64,000 bases of DNA from JBAYJC01 sp041665285 (GTDB taxonomy: Bacteria > Patescibacteriota > Patescibacteriia > 2-12-FULL-60-25): contig JBAYJC010000003.1 in assembly GCA_041665285.1 (NCBI GenBank), positions 62,001 through 126,000 of the forward strand, in the 5' to 3' direction. The translations under genes were made by a program, and so were the position numbers. Positions 50,127 through 59,600 of the stretch are shown piece after piece. Position 1 is the first letter of the stretch, and each line of letters begins with the position of its first letter. The notes under the pieces are model-generated. The model was not told where the DNA came from. It ran no database searches and worked only from the letters and a program-made list of their open reading frames with translations.

Positions 50127-51230
50127 GTGAAAGCTATCATCGCGATGCTCGCGGGGTTGGCGATTGTCGCCTTCCTCGTGATCCGGGAGATGCCGACGCA
50201 AACGCCGCGCGTGCAAGCGCGTGCGGTGGCGACGGTGCCTGCCCAGAGGGCGAGCCGCCCGAGGACGAACAGGCCGGCCGCGCAAGCGCCGGTTCGAGCG
50301 TCGGCCTCACGGCCTGCGCAAACCACCGCGGGCTCTACGCCTGCGCTCAACCACACGCACGCCTCACGGCCTGCGCGATGGGTCACGAACGCGGACGTGC
50401 AGGAACCTGCGTCGTCTGCGACTCTGCACAGGTTCCAGGGGCTCACGAGCAACTGGAACGGCGCGCCGGACAGAAGCGGCAGTCCGAACCTGGAAGCCGC
50501 GGTCCGCGAGCGCGTCAACCGCGCAGTCGCAGAAATTCTGGCGACAGATGCGCTCCCCGGCTCCTGGCAGTGGCCAAGTATCCGCGAGACCGCACGCCTG
50601 GTCGGTAATCGTCTGCCGCTCTTGCAGATGACACGGAGTGCCACCGCGGGAAGCAACGCGGTGTACATGGGATACGAGGAGTTCGGAGAGGTGTTCCGCG
50701 TGTCCAACGCGATCATGGAAGAGAGCCAGGACTTCGCCACGTCTGCGGTGATCCACGAGCTCACGCATCGCGTGGTGAGCAAGAACACCCAGGCACAGAG
50801 CAGGCTCTCGCTCCAGGAGCACGTGACCTTGCTCATGCGGTGTGCAGACTATTGGTCCGCGCACCAGACCACGAGCGAGGCGCTGGCACACCTGAACGAG
50901 GAGGTCTGGCTCCTCAAGCGCCATTCCGAAGGGCGCACGATGTCTGGCCAAGCCGCCACGCGCCTTGCGCTCATCGGCACGAGCGTGGCTCGGATCGTAT
51001 TCGGCGATCGCGCGAGCGCAGACAGCGGCGCGCAGGAATTCGCCGGCTACATCCGCGGCTACGTCACCCGCGCGAGCCAGCGACACGTAGCGCAAAACGG
51101 CGCGTGGCGCCACAACGCCTGCGGCCCTGTGCCCCTGCTCCAAGGCGCTCGCCGTGGTCAGCGCTTCTGGAACACGGACCTGTCGCCTGCGCGACTTGTC
51201 CCGGTCTTCGACCACACCTACGGGCAGTAG
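50127..51230 (+). CDS. Membrane-anchored putative zinc metallopeptidase (HExxH)
   Basis: 367 residues from a GTG at 50127. A signal-anchor (IIAMLAGLAIVAFLVI) is followed by an Ala/Arg/Pro-rich linker of about 60 residues. The folded part begins near residue 100. A zinc-binding helix VIHELTHRVV is at about residues 207-216. A possible third ligand is the Glu in LAHLNEEVW, 45 residues on, as in gluzincins. The rest shows no signature and the HExxH motif alone is common, so enzymatic activity is unproven. Terminator follows the stop. GC-rich, with its own promoter. Confidence 0.6.
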   Translation: MKAIIAMLAGLAIVAFLVIREMPTQTPRVQARAVATVPAQRASRPRTNRPAAQAPVRASASRPAQTTAGSTPALNHTHASRPARWVTNADVQEPASSATLHRFQGLTSNWNGAPDRSGSPNLEAAVRERVNRAVAEILATDALPGSWQWPSIRETARLVGNRLPLLQMTRSATAGSNAVYMGYEEFGEVFRVSNAIMEESQDFATSAVIHELTHRVVSKNTQAQSRLSLQEHVTLLMRCADYWSAHQTTSEALAHLNEEVWLLKRHSEGRTMSGQAATRLALIGTSVARIVFGDRASADSGAQEFAGYIRGYVTRASQRHVAQNGAWRHNACGPVPLLQGARRGQRFWNTDLSPARLVPVFDHTYGQ

Positions 51231-51264
51231 CGAGTCTCGCCGCTGTCCAAACCACCAACCCCTT

Positions 51265-51299
51265 ACAAGACGCGCAACCCTGCGCTGTCTTTTATTTTA
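51265..51299 (+). terminator. Terminator of the HExxH protein gene
   Basis: ACAAGAC-GCGCA / TGCG-TGTCTT imperfect hairpin followed by TTTATTTTAT. Confidence 0.7.
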
Positions 51300-52019
51300 T
51301 GCGAGATTTGAAAACACACGGCTCACGTCATCGTCTGCTTCTAGTTGCTCGATCAATTCCGCCACACGTGTACCGGTCTCCTCATCTGTTTCTACGAGCG
51401 TCTTTGGGACCCATTCAAACTCCGCGCTTTCCAAAGACAGCCCGAGCTTTGTTACCGCGTCAGCGACTTTCGCGAAATCATTTGGCGCGCACTGGATTTC
51501 TCCCGCATCATCTTGATCAAGAATATTCGACGCCCCCGCCTCAATGAGTGTCATCTCAATTTCGTCGCGTTTTTCGCGCGGGAACGATCCTTTTACGCGA
51601 ACAACGCCAACATTATCAAACAAGTATGTGACAGAGCCTGTTGCCGCAAGTGTACCATCGTTTTTTGAAAGCGCATGCTTCACCTCATTTGCCGTGCGAT
51701 TACGACTATCTGTCACGCATACGATAATGAGCGCCGTTCCTCCTGGGGCATAAGCTTCATACAAAAGCGTTTCAAGCTGACCTTCTGCGTCACTTCCGGC
51801 ACCGCGTTGAATCGCTCGATCAATACTATCCTTTGGCATAGACGCATCTCGCGCACGAATCATGGCCGTGCGTAGTCGCGCATTCATATTTGGATCTGCG
51901 CCCTTCTCTCGAGCGGCAACCGTGATCTCGCGCGCGAGCTTGGTAAACGAAGCAGAACGCTTAGCATCCAATGCGCCTTTGAATTGCTTCACTTTTGACC
52001 ACTTGGAATGACGAGACAT
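51297..52019 (-). CDS. yebC: YebC/PmpR-family translation or transcription factor
   Basis: 240 residues, normal length. It begins with MSRHSKWSKVKQFKGALDAKRSASFTKLAREI (the SGHSKWxxIKxxK start of the family), then NMRLRTAMIRARDASMPKDSIDRAIQRG-type and YEAYAPGGTALIIVC. YebC/TACO1 proteins act in ribosome stalling relief or regulation; some were described as transcription factors. Not next to ruvC, where it lies in many bacteria, but only 1.3 kb away on the same strand. Weak Shine-Dalgarno. Confidence 0.95.
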   Translation of the reverse strand: MSRHSKWSKVKQFKGALDAKRSASFTKLAREITVAAREKGADPNMNARLRTAMIRARDASMPKDSIDRAIQRGAGSDAEGQLETLLYEAYAPGGTALIIVCVTDSRNRTANEVKHALSKNDGTLAATGSVTYLFDNVGVVRVKGSFPREKRDEIEMTLIEAGASNILDQDDAGEIQCAPNDFAKVADAVTKLGLSLESAEFEWVPKTLVETDEETGTRVAELIEQLEADDDVSRVFSNLA

Positions 52020-52070
52020 ATCTTCTGGAGAATAACCCTAGACATGTGGTGAGGCAAGTCTGCAGGATCT

Positions 52071-52105
52071 CAAAACCCCTCCGTTTTTTACGCGGAGGGG
52101 TTTTG
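52071..52105 (-). terminator. Terminator after tRNA-Ala(GGC)
   Basis: CCCCTCCG / CGGAGGGG arms followed by TTTTG on both strands; it lies downstream of the minus-strand tRNA. Confidence 0.85.
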
Positions 52106-52188
52106 TTGGTCGAGCTTAGCTCGATTCCTCGGACCAGTCTGACGAAGCACAGCTTCGTTCTTGATCCGTGAAACCGAGCTGAGCTCGG

Positions 52189-52264
52189 TGGTGGACCCTA
52201 TCGGGCTCGAACCGATCACCTCTTCCATGCCATGGAAGCGCTCTACCAAATGAGCTAAGGGCCC
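52189..52264 (-). tRNA. tRNA-Ala (anticodon GGC), 3' CCA encoded
   Basis: Minus strand, GGGCCCT / AGGGTCC acceptor, anticodon stem CTTCC / GGAAG with loop ATGGCAT (anticodon GGC), T-loop GTTCGAGCC and encoded CCA. The acceptor and D arms are the same as those of tRNA-Ala(TGC) at 27944. Confidence 0.96.
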
Positions 52265-52374
52265 GCGAAGCGCAGGGCGCAAGTCGAAAGTCTGTAAAGT
52301 CATCAAGTCATTATCCCGACTTTAAGGACTTTACGGTCTTCTTGCCCGCAGGTTACCAAACTCCTCGAAAGAGA

Positions 52375-53142
52375 TCAACCCTCTACGAAAAACACCCGCA
52401 TACGGTCTCTGCGAACCCCAGAGGCTCGGTCTCGTAAGCGTTGCTCTGTATGCGCATCCCGAAACTTGCGAACCAGATCAGCGGCCTGCGCATGATTTGT
52501 CGCTGGCTTCTGCAGAGTATTACGCAAAACACCCTCCCAATGCGTCACCTCATCCATAACCTGAGATCCAAAAATCTCGTCCCATTCTGCAAGATCATCC
52601 AAGGATTCCTGCGGCTGTTCGGACTTTTTCTCTGGTACACGAGTCTCACGAGACACGAACATCTCCTCCAAAGGAAGCTCTTTTGAAGATGGACGTGAAA
52701 GAGCGCCACGAACAATGAGCTCTGAGCACACCATTTCTTCACGCTCTTGTTGTTGTGTTGTTCTGGATCGCTGTCCAAGCTGTTGCCACTCTGCCCATTC
52801 GTCCAACAATTCTCGGGTATCACGACTTGTCACATCCAAACGCTGGACCGCAGACGATAACACAGCCTGTTCCTGGCGAAGTTGAATAACTTGCGAAGCG
52901 AGCGTTTGGGTATTCTGTCCGCGAACACGTAACGCAAGAGCGCTAAGCTTCTGATCATAGGCCTTGCAGGCATGTTCGATTTTTTCCGCGATGCGCTGTT
53001 GTTCCTTGCCAAGGAGTTGTCGCGCGCGCATGGGGTCTGTGCGTGCAATCTGCTCAATTTTATCCAAGCCAAACTCCCCATCCTGCGTCTCTGCAGTTGG
53101 CCGTGAAAGCCAGTTCATGATATGACGCCAAGCAATCGACAT
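52375..53142 (-). CDS. Coiled-coil protein, unknown
   Basis: 255 residues. Helical throughout: RARQLLGKEQQRIAEKIEHACKAYDQKLSALALRV, QVIQLRQEQAVLSSAVQRLDV and RELLDEWAEWQQLGQRSR. Glu/Asp/Gln-rich with Trp at turns. No signal, membrane helix or family signature. It is 4 bp downstream of the O-antigen-ligase/TPR gene, same strand, so probably cotranscribed. Role unknown; possibly a cytoskeletal- or envelope-associated protein given the partner. An internal start at 53121 is possible. Confidence 0.55.
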   Translation of the reverse strand: MSIAWRHIMNWLSRPTAETQDGEFGLDKIEQIARTDPMRARQLLGKEQQRIAEKIEHACKAYDQKLSALALRVRGQNTQTLASQVIQLRQEQAVLSSAVQRLDVTSRDTRELLDEWAEWQQLGQRSRTTQQQEREEMVCSELIVRGALSRPSSKELPLEEMFVSRETRVPEKKSEQPQESLDDLAEWDEIFGSQVMDEVTHWEGVLRNTLQKPATNHAQAADLVRKFRDAHTEQRLRDRASGVRRDRMRVFFVEG

Positions 53143-53146
53143 ATCC

Positions 53147-55576
53147 TTAATACGTTTGCTCCTTCAGTGGCTCTGGAAGCGGTAATCTTCCTTTTTGCAC
53201 AGGCTGTTTTAGATCATTCAACCGAGTGGCAATCGCCGCATTAGTTGGATATTTCTGCGCGAGTTGCTCCACAAGCTCCAGAGCATCTGTTCTGCGACCA
53301 ATGGCCTCATACATGGAAGAAAGGTACCACTTGGCATTTGCATTAGCCGCATCTGCGCGCACCACGCGTTCCATAAGCGCAATACCACGCTCTCGGTTGC
53401 CACTACGAAAATAGAGAATGGCTAATTCAAACGCGATATTCGTGTCTTGTGTGTTTTGTTGAAGGATAAGCTCTAATTCCTTCACAGACTCCATCAAGCG
53501 GCCTTGGCGCTCAAAAACCACACCCATAAAATAGCGTGCAGGCAAAAAGTCTGATTTGAGGTTAATGGCGGCTCGCAACCACCTGGCCGCGGCGTCTAGA
53601 TTTTCTTTCACGCGTTCTTTTGCGGCTGTTCTGACTTTTTCATCTTTCACACCTGTTTGAATACGATCTGCTTCTGCACGCTGAAAATATAATTTGCCAA
53701 TCTCTGTCATGTACACAGGATTTTGCGGCTCACGACGATGTGCTTCTTCGTAGTTTTTCAGTGCAAACTGATCCGCATCATCAGCAAAACCAGACACGCT
53801 CTGGTATACAGACCCAAGATTTGCCCATACCTCTGGACTCATGGGCCACTGTTCTGTCGCAAGTTTCCCGTAATCAATGGACTTGCCAACAAGCACACGC
53901 ACCTCTCTTGCCTGCTCCTGCGTGGGCTGTCCGCTCACAATAGCCATCGCCTGCCCAAGATGCGCCTGGGAAAGCGCTCGTACATACGTTTCTACAAATG
54001 GATTCAATGACCGTGCTTTTTCCAAAAGCGTTCTTGCTTGCGTAGAGTATTTTTCCGCCCCAACAAAGCGCACTGCTTGCGTATACGCCTGTTCCGCAAC
54101 TATACGCTGACCCATGAGCCACCATCCTGAGATGGTGGTAATCGCCATGAGCGTAAATCCAATGGCAAGAAACGTCTGCCAAGATGGTGCCTTTGTCGTG
54201 TCTACGACAAATCCCTTTGTGGCAGATAAAGCACCGAGAAGGGCCAAAGGGAACCAAAATGCTAATTGATGGACAAAACTCACGTTGTAGACAAACGCAA
54301 TGAGAACAGCCGCCATCCAGCCCAATAATACGGTGACAAAGGCATACCACGTATCATCATCGCGTTCACGAAGCACATGCGCCCAGCTTTTCACGAGAGC
54401 AGAAATGAGCAGGGCGAGCCATAATCCAAAACCCAAAATACCAAGAGTTGCCAAGGACGTGATCGCCGTAGAATAGCCGCGGTCAAAACGCACGGCCCAA
54501 AAGGGTGACTGATTTACCAGAGGGTCGCGATGTAATGCATAGTCATAAAGCCACGTACCCGGTCCAGAGCCAAGCAGTGGGTGCTGTTCAAGCACACGCT
54601 GGGCAATGTGCCACGATGCACGGAAGGACGGGGTGATTTCGCTCGGGAGTGTGGCTTTCCAAGGAAATTTCGCGAAAAGAAATATGCCAGCGATCAGGAG
54701 CAACGCACCCATGAAAGCAAGATGTACCGGCTTGCCAATGCGTCGCGTGCGGAAGTAGCCAAGAGCAAGCGAACCAAGCAAACAAACGAACAAGATCCCC
54801 CAAGCCGCGCGCATGTCTGTAAAAAGGAGGACAAGAAACGAGGTGATGGCCGTGAGCCACACTATCAGACGTGACCCCATCCCCTTGATACCATCTGAAC
54901 CAAGCAGACAGACGTTGTCACGGCATCCGTGCATCAGAAGTACAGCGGACATCACAAGCGGAACAGTTAGAAAGATCGCGAGCCCATAGGTGCTCCCCGC
55001 GGTCGTAAACGCCAATTCTTTGGCAACGGGCGATGAAAAAAGATGCCAGCCTGCCATTTGCAATAGTCCAAAACACGCGGCAACAAAAGAAGAGGCCAAA
55101 AACGCCAGCACCATGTTGTACACTTGCGCCAAGCTACGTACGCGATTCACGATCACAAGATACAGCAAGATACAGCTCGCAATCGTAAGAAAAGACCAGC
55201 TTGTTTGGCCAGCTGTGCCTATGAGCGATGCGTAACGCTCTTCAGAAAATAAGGCAACAACAAAATAACCAGCGCCAAAAAGCATGACCGCTGTATGCAA
55301 CCAACTTTTTGAAAACGAAAGATGTCGCTCCGCCAGCATTTTGCCTATCCACGCGGTTACAGCCAGCAACACGAGAGAAAACAAGACCGTCTGTTTGCTG
55401 ATTTCTAGCGCATCCAATATTGATGTGGCGAATGCAAGCGGAACAAAGAAGATGATGCCGTAGATACAGGCGTCCAGCAAAAAGGAAAAAAGGAGCGAAG
55501 CCACCAAATGCGTATTCTGCCGCGGCTCTGCGCTAACACCTGGCACCTGCGGACGATCGCTAAAAAAATGTGACAT
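53147..55576 (-). CDS. O-antigen-ligase-like membrane protein with TPR tail
   Basis: About 809 residues from ATG 55576 (MSHFFSD); the longer form from 55600 is less likely. The first 430 residues have ten or more membrane helices and the Wzy_C/WaaL loop LGSGPGTWLYDYALHRDPL with SPFWAVRFDRGYSTAI. The last 260 residues are tetratricopeptide repeats (WANLGSVYQSVS, NPVYMTEIGKLYFQRAEAD, NTNIAFELAILYFRSGNRERGIALME). This combination is common in CPR genomes and suggests polymerisation or ligation of surface glycan. Overlaps nothing; 4 bp before the 52375 gene. Confidence 0.8.
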   Translation of the reverse strand: MSHFFSDRPQVPGVSAEPRQNTHLVASLLFSFLLDACIYGIIFFVPLAFATSILDALEISKQTVLFSLVLLAVTAWIGKMLAERHLSFSKSWLHTAVMLFGAGYFVVALFSEERYASLIGTAGQTSWSFLTIASCILLYLVIVNRVRSLAQVYNMVLAFLASSFVAACFGLLQMAGWHLFSSPVAKELAFTTAGSTYGLAIFLTVPLVMSAVLLMHGCRDNVCLLGSDGIKGMGSRLIVWLTAITSFLVLLFTDMRAAWGILFVCLLGSLALGYFRTRRIGKPVHLAFMGALLLIAGIFLFAKFPWKATLPSEITPSFRASWHIAQRVLEQHPLLGSGPGTWLYDYALHRDPLVNQSPFWAVRFDRGYSTAITSLATLGILGFGLWLALLISALVKSWAHVLRERDDDTWYAFVTVLLGWMAAVLIAFVYNVSFVHQLAFWFPLALLGALSATKGFVVDTTKAPSWQTFLAIGFTLMAITTISGWWLMGQRIVAEQAYTQAVRFVGAEKYSTQARTLLEKARSLNPFVETYVRALSQAHLGQAMAIVSGQPTQEQAREVRVLVGKSIDYGKLATEQWPMSPEVWANLGSVYQSVSGFADDADQFALKNYEEAHRREPQNPVYMTEIGKLYFQRAEADRIQTGVKDEKVRTAAKERVKENLDAAARWLRAAINLKSDFLPARYFMGVVFERQGRLMESVKELELILQQNTQDTNIAFELAILYFRSGNRERGIALMERVVRADAANANAKWYLSSMYEAIGRRTDALELVEQLAQKYPTNAAIATRLNDLKQPVQKGRLPLPEPLKEQTY

Positions 55577-55614
55577 AGAACGACATCTGCAGTATAGCAC
55601 GCGTAAACGTTCAT

Positions 55615-55655
55615 AAAAAGAAAAAGCTCGCGCATCTGAAGCGATGGCGAGCAGA
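55615..55655 (-). terminator. Terminator of the 55658 lipoprotein gene
   Basis: GCTCGC / GCGAGC arms followed on the minus strand by TTTTTCTTTTT. Confidence 0.8.
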
Positions 55656-55657
55656 AC

Positions 55658-56572
55658 TCAGAACGTGACGCCGCAGAGCCTCGCGCCGGATGACGAGGAG
55701 TCGTCCGCGCAAGTAACCGACAGTGTGCGTGCGCCCTGCGTGACCGTGAACCGGCTCTGGTAGTCCGTTGGGCAGGGCGTCGAGTGATTCAGCGGACACA
55801 CGGCCACACACGGTCCAGTGGCACTCCCGGAGTTGTAGCACGGGAGAAAGTTGACCCTTGTACCGGTGGGGAAGCCCGTCACCGTATTCCATCCGAGAAT
55901 CCCCGTGGGGTCGAAGTTGCAGGTGACCGTGGTGAGAGAGCCGTCCATCCCAGGACACCGCCGCCTGCTCCAGTTGCCGATCCCAGGAGTCTCCGGATGG
56001 TTCACATTGAAGTCCAGGATCGGATTGACCGTGATTTGACCAGCCGCCTCACGACGGAACACGACCATGATGGGATCCGCTCCCCTGGGCTCGGTCGGCA
56101 CGTCAGCGGCCGTGTCTGCTGTGGACGTATCGCGTGCATCCACGCCACGATCCGTGGGGACATCTGCCTCGACAGACGTGTCACGAGGCACGTCCGCGCC
56201 GCGGTCAGGCTGTGCGTCGATCACGTCCGTGGCAAAACCCGTGTCACTCACGATGGCCACGTCCGCGCTGTCCACGACCGATGTGTCTACTACGAACCAG
56301 TCTGCCATGACATCCGCGACACTCGTGTCAGCCGCCGCGTCAGGTGTCGTCGCCTCGAGGATTAGCGTGTCAGCCATGGGCCTGTCCGCAGTGGAGCTGT
56401 CCACCCGACACGGTCGCCACTCCTGGTCGAGGCAGGTTACCGCACCTTCGAGAAGGCCTCCGTCCTGCGCAGGACGCGAGGGCAGATCGCCATCAAGCAT
56501 CCCGCAACCCAGCGCCAAGGCCGCGACCATCGCGACCAAGGCAAGCCCGTAGGTCGTCCAATTGAGCCTCAT
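55658..56572 (-). CDS. Lipoprotein with Asp/Thr-rich linker
   Basis: 304 residues from ATG 56572 with GGAGGA three bases upstream. Lipobox ALALGC. The linker (residues about 55-155) is rich in Asp, Ser, Thr and Val (DTSVADVMADW, RGADVPRDTSVEADVPTDRG). The C-terminal 140 residues form a Cys-containing folded domain (FLPCYNSGSATGPCVAVCPL, SVTCADDSSSSGARLCGV), likely disulfide-bonded. The linker resembles those of the lipoproteins at 21982 and 33622. GC-rich, TTGACA promoter, terminator of its own. Surface-exposed; function unknown. Confidence 0.65.
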   Translation of the reverse strand: MRLNWTTYGLALVAMVAALALGCGMLDGDLPSRPAQDGGLLEGAVTCLDQEWRPCRVDSSTADRPMADTLILEATTPDAAADTSVADVMADWFVVDTSVVDSADVAIVSDTGFATDVIDAQPDRGADVPRDTSVEADVPTDRGVDARDTSTADTAADVPTEPRGADPIMVVFRREAAGQITVNPILDFNVNHPETPGIGNWSRRRCPGMDGSLTTVTCNFDPTGILGWNTVTGFPTGTRVNFLPCYNSGSATGPCVAVCPLNHSTPCPTDYQSRFTVTQGARTLSVTCADDSSSSGARLCGVTF

Positions 56573-56653
56573 AGTTCCTCCATGTTCCAGAGTACGGAAC
56601 ACGTAAGGTTGGCACAAGCAACGGGTTTTGTCAACCGTGGGCCCGCCATAATT

Positions 56654-56690
56654 AAAATCACCTCAGCGTATTTCTGAGGTGATTTATTCG
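56654..56690 (-). terminator. Terminator of the giant LVIVD protein gene
   Basis: ATCACCTCA / TGAGGTGAT arms followed on the minus strand by TTTAATT, overlapping the last codons of the 56684 gene. Confidence 0.85.
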
Positions 56691-59600
56691 GTGGTTGTGG
56701 TAGATTCAACGGTTGGAAGAGGCGCTTCTGTCACCACGGGAACAACGACAGGCTCTGGCACCGCTGGCTCAACAACGGGCGTTGGCTCTGGAGTTGGCTC
56801 AGGTGGCGTTGGTACCGGCTCAACGACCGGCGTTGGTACCGGCTCTATCACGGGCAGAGGTTCTACTACTGCTGGCTCTGGAGCCACAGGCTCTTCCGCG
56901 ACCGGTACTATCTGCGGTGGCTCTGGCTCAACAACGGGCGTTGGCTGTGCGGGCTGTGTGGTTGTTGCTGATGTTGGGGTGACGGCTATATCTTCTGGCT
57001 CTGGTGCAGGATCGACGACGGGTTCTGGCGCTGGTTTCTTTGTCTGTGTGCCATTCACCATAAAACCTGTAGTGGGATCAACAGAGGCAGAGGTGCCGTC
57101 AGAGGCGTAGACCTTCTCATCAACACCCGTTGGGTCCACGCGCCAGGTAAAGGCAATGTCGCGTGTCTGCTCTTGCTTCATCACAATATCAAACCCTGTA
57201 TCCGTATAATTATCCGTCCACCAGCCGCCCTCGACTTCGCCGCGAGGTGTTGCTTGGACATTTGGATAGCCGCCCACAGATGGGAAACTGACATGAACGC
57301 GCGTGGCTCCAGAAATAATGATGGCAAAGCCACGTTGCGGCATAAACACGGGAGCGGCCGCATCCGCCACAGCCTCTGCGGCGGCAAGTTGCACGCTCTT
57401 GTCTCCTCCCCACCACACAGGGTTCACGTACGCTTCCACAAGACCAATATCATTGCCACTAAAATCTTCAAGTGCCTGACCAACAACCGGGCCTGCTTCC
57501 ACTGCTTTGACTGCTACGCCAGGAATGGTCGAAGGCGCGAGCATGTCACCGATTTGAATAGCGCCCTTCAACGTAGACACTTTCGTCGGCACGCGACCAA
57601 CAAGGGCAATCGGATGCGTGGATGGAGCCGCGGCACCAGCCACAAAGCCTGGTTTAGTGGAAACAATGCCAATCAACATTTTATCTGGCTCTGAGGCGCG
57701 TTGCACATGAATGCGTCCGCGTTGACTCACCACCACTAAGTCACCTGGCTCCAATTTGTCTGGCGAATAGTAACGCTCAGCAAAATCATACGAAGAATTT
57801 GCCTGCCAGCCGTCTGCATTTGTCGCCATGTAGGTCGTGGTTGGCGATAACGAATCATCCAAATAGATGTACTTGTCTTGCTGAATGGTCCCACGCGCAG
57901 AAGGATACAGCTTTCCGCCAATCACCAAATCTTGCTTGATCGTCGCTGTACCATCTTGATCCAACGCGAGCAAGGTTGTTGTGGAGGCATTCTTAATCGT
58001 GAATGAAGATGTCGCGACGCTTGTCACGGTGTTTGCGAGGATAAAGTCAGAAGAAATCGCAGATGTTCCGTTCCAAGCACTACCTCGAAACGTCAGACCC
58101 CAAGAATCAGCAGTCGGATTCTCTGCGCTGGTTACTGCACGTGGGGCCATCACAAGGTCGTCTGTCACTTGCGCAACCGTTCCATCGGTGGCGAGCAAGG
58201 ATCCTGCGTAATATTGCGCATTGATAAAGACGACGACCGTAGAGGTTGTATTTGCATTTTCTAAAGCGCGTCCAATAATCATGCCTGGTTTTGTGGCCTT
58301 CATGGCAAAGCCCGGCAAAGATGAGGCCGCAAGCGGATCGCCAATACTTATCGGGCCATTTTGCAGAGAAAACTTCACGGGCACACGTCCGACAAGGGCC
58401 ACGGATGCGCCATTTTTACGTCCAAGCAATACGCCAGGCGATGTAGAAACCACGCCGATCGTCTTTGGATCATACGCAACACCCGTGCTCTTTGTGACAG
58501 TCGTTGAAGAGACGCTATCCATCACGAGCACATCGCCAGGCTCTGCTGTACCACGGATTTGGTACTCTTCCGCAAGATCAAGATTTGCTGATGTAAAGAC
58601 TCCGTTCGTATAGATCGACGTCGCAGAACCAATATTTCCTTGGACAAAGAGGTCGTCTCCATCCATAAAGAAATTCGGATCCATGGTAACCTCAATAGTG
58701 GAGGTGCCCACGGCAAGGTTGCCAAAAATCGTGGATGTTGTGCTCGTTGTACCGCCAGAAAATCCACCAAGAGAATAGACACCGCCTTGGCCAACAGAGA
58801 CACCATTGCCCACATTTAACGTATTGGCAATGCGGCCATCTTGGGTCACATTCAATTGTCCGACCTCTGTGTTATACGCCGTCATGTTCGCGGTCTCAAT
58901 GCCACCAAAATCCAAGGTAAACATGCCAAACGCTGTCATGGTCAGGCCAAAACGACCTCCGGACACATTCAGGAGACGATAGGAACCACCATCAGGCGTC
59001 AGAACAGAATCAACCAGCTCAAGGCCCATGGGACTCCGTACATCAAACACCCTATAGTTGGCATTAAGCGCTAAGTGTAGGTAACCACCTGCAAGTTGCA
59101 TACACCCATACAGAGCCGCACAACCTCCTTCTGCACCTATCCATCGATTGATCTCCACAAGATTGCTATCGTCACTCGCATCCAAAATACGAACACCACT
59201 TACACCAAGAGCGGCAATATTTCCATCATTCACATACAAATATCGCCCCTGGATTGCTAACCCTCTTGTAGCCATGGTGTCTGGAGAGGTATAGGTGCTC
59301 TTCAGGCTCAGGTCATAGGGCGAGGCAATATTCAAAACATGAATTTGATTTGCCGAGCCGTCTCCGACGTAGAGATATTTTCCCTGAAGCGCAAGGCCGG
59401 TCGCCATATTTCCAAGCGGGATCGCCCATGTAGAAAGAAGCCGTGGGCTTGCCCCATTTGCAAGATCAAAGATGCGAACATTAGCATCTGCTGTAATCAG
59501 ATAGCGCCCATTCCCTGTGACAAATCGGGGTACAGATCCAAGAGTGACCGTGGAAACAAGGGTAGAGCTCGCAATATTACTGATATCAATGATCCCAAGC

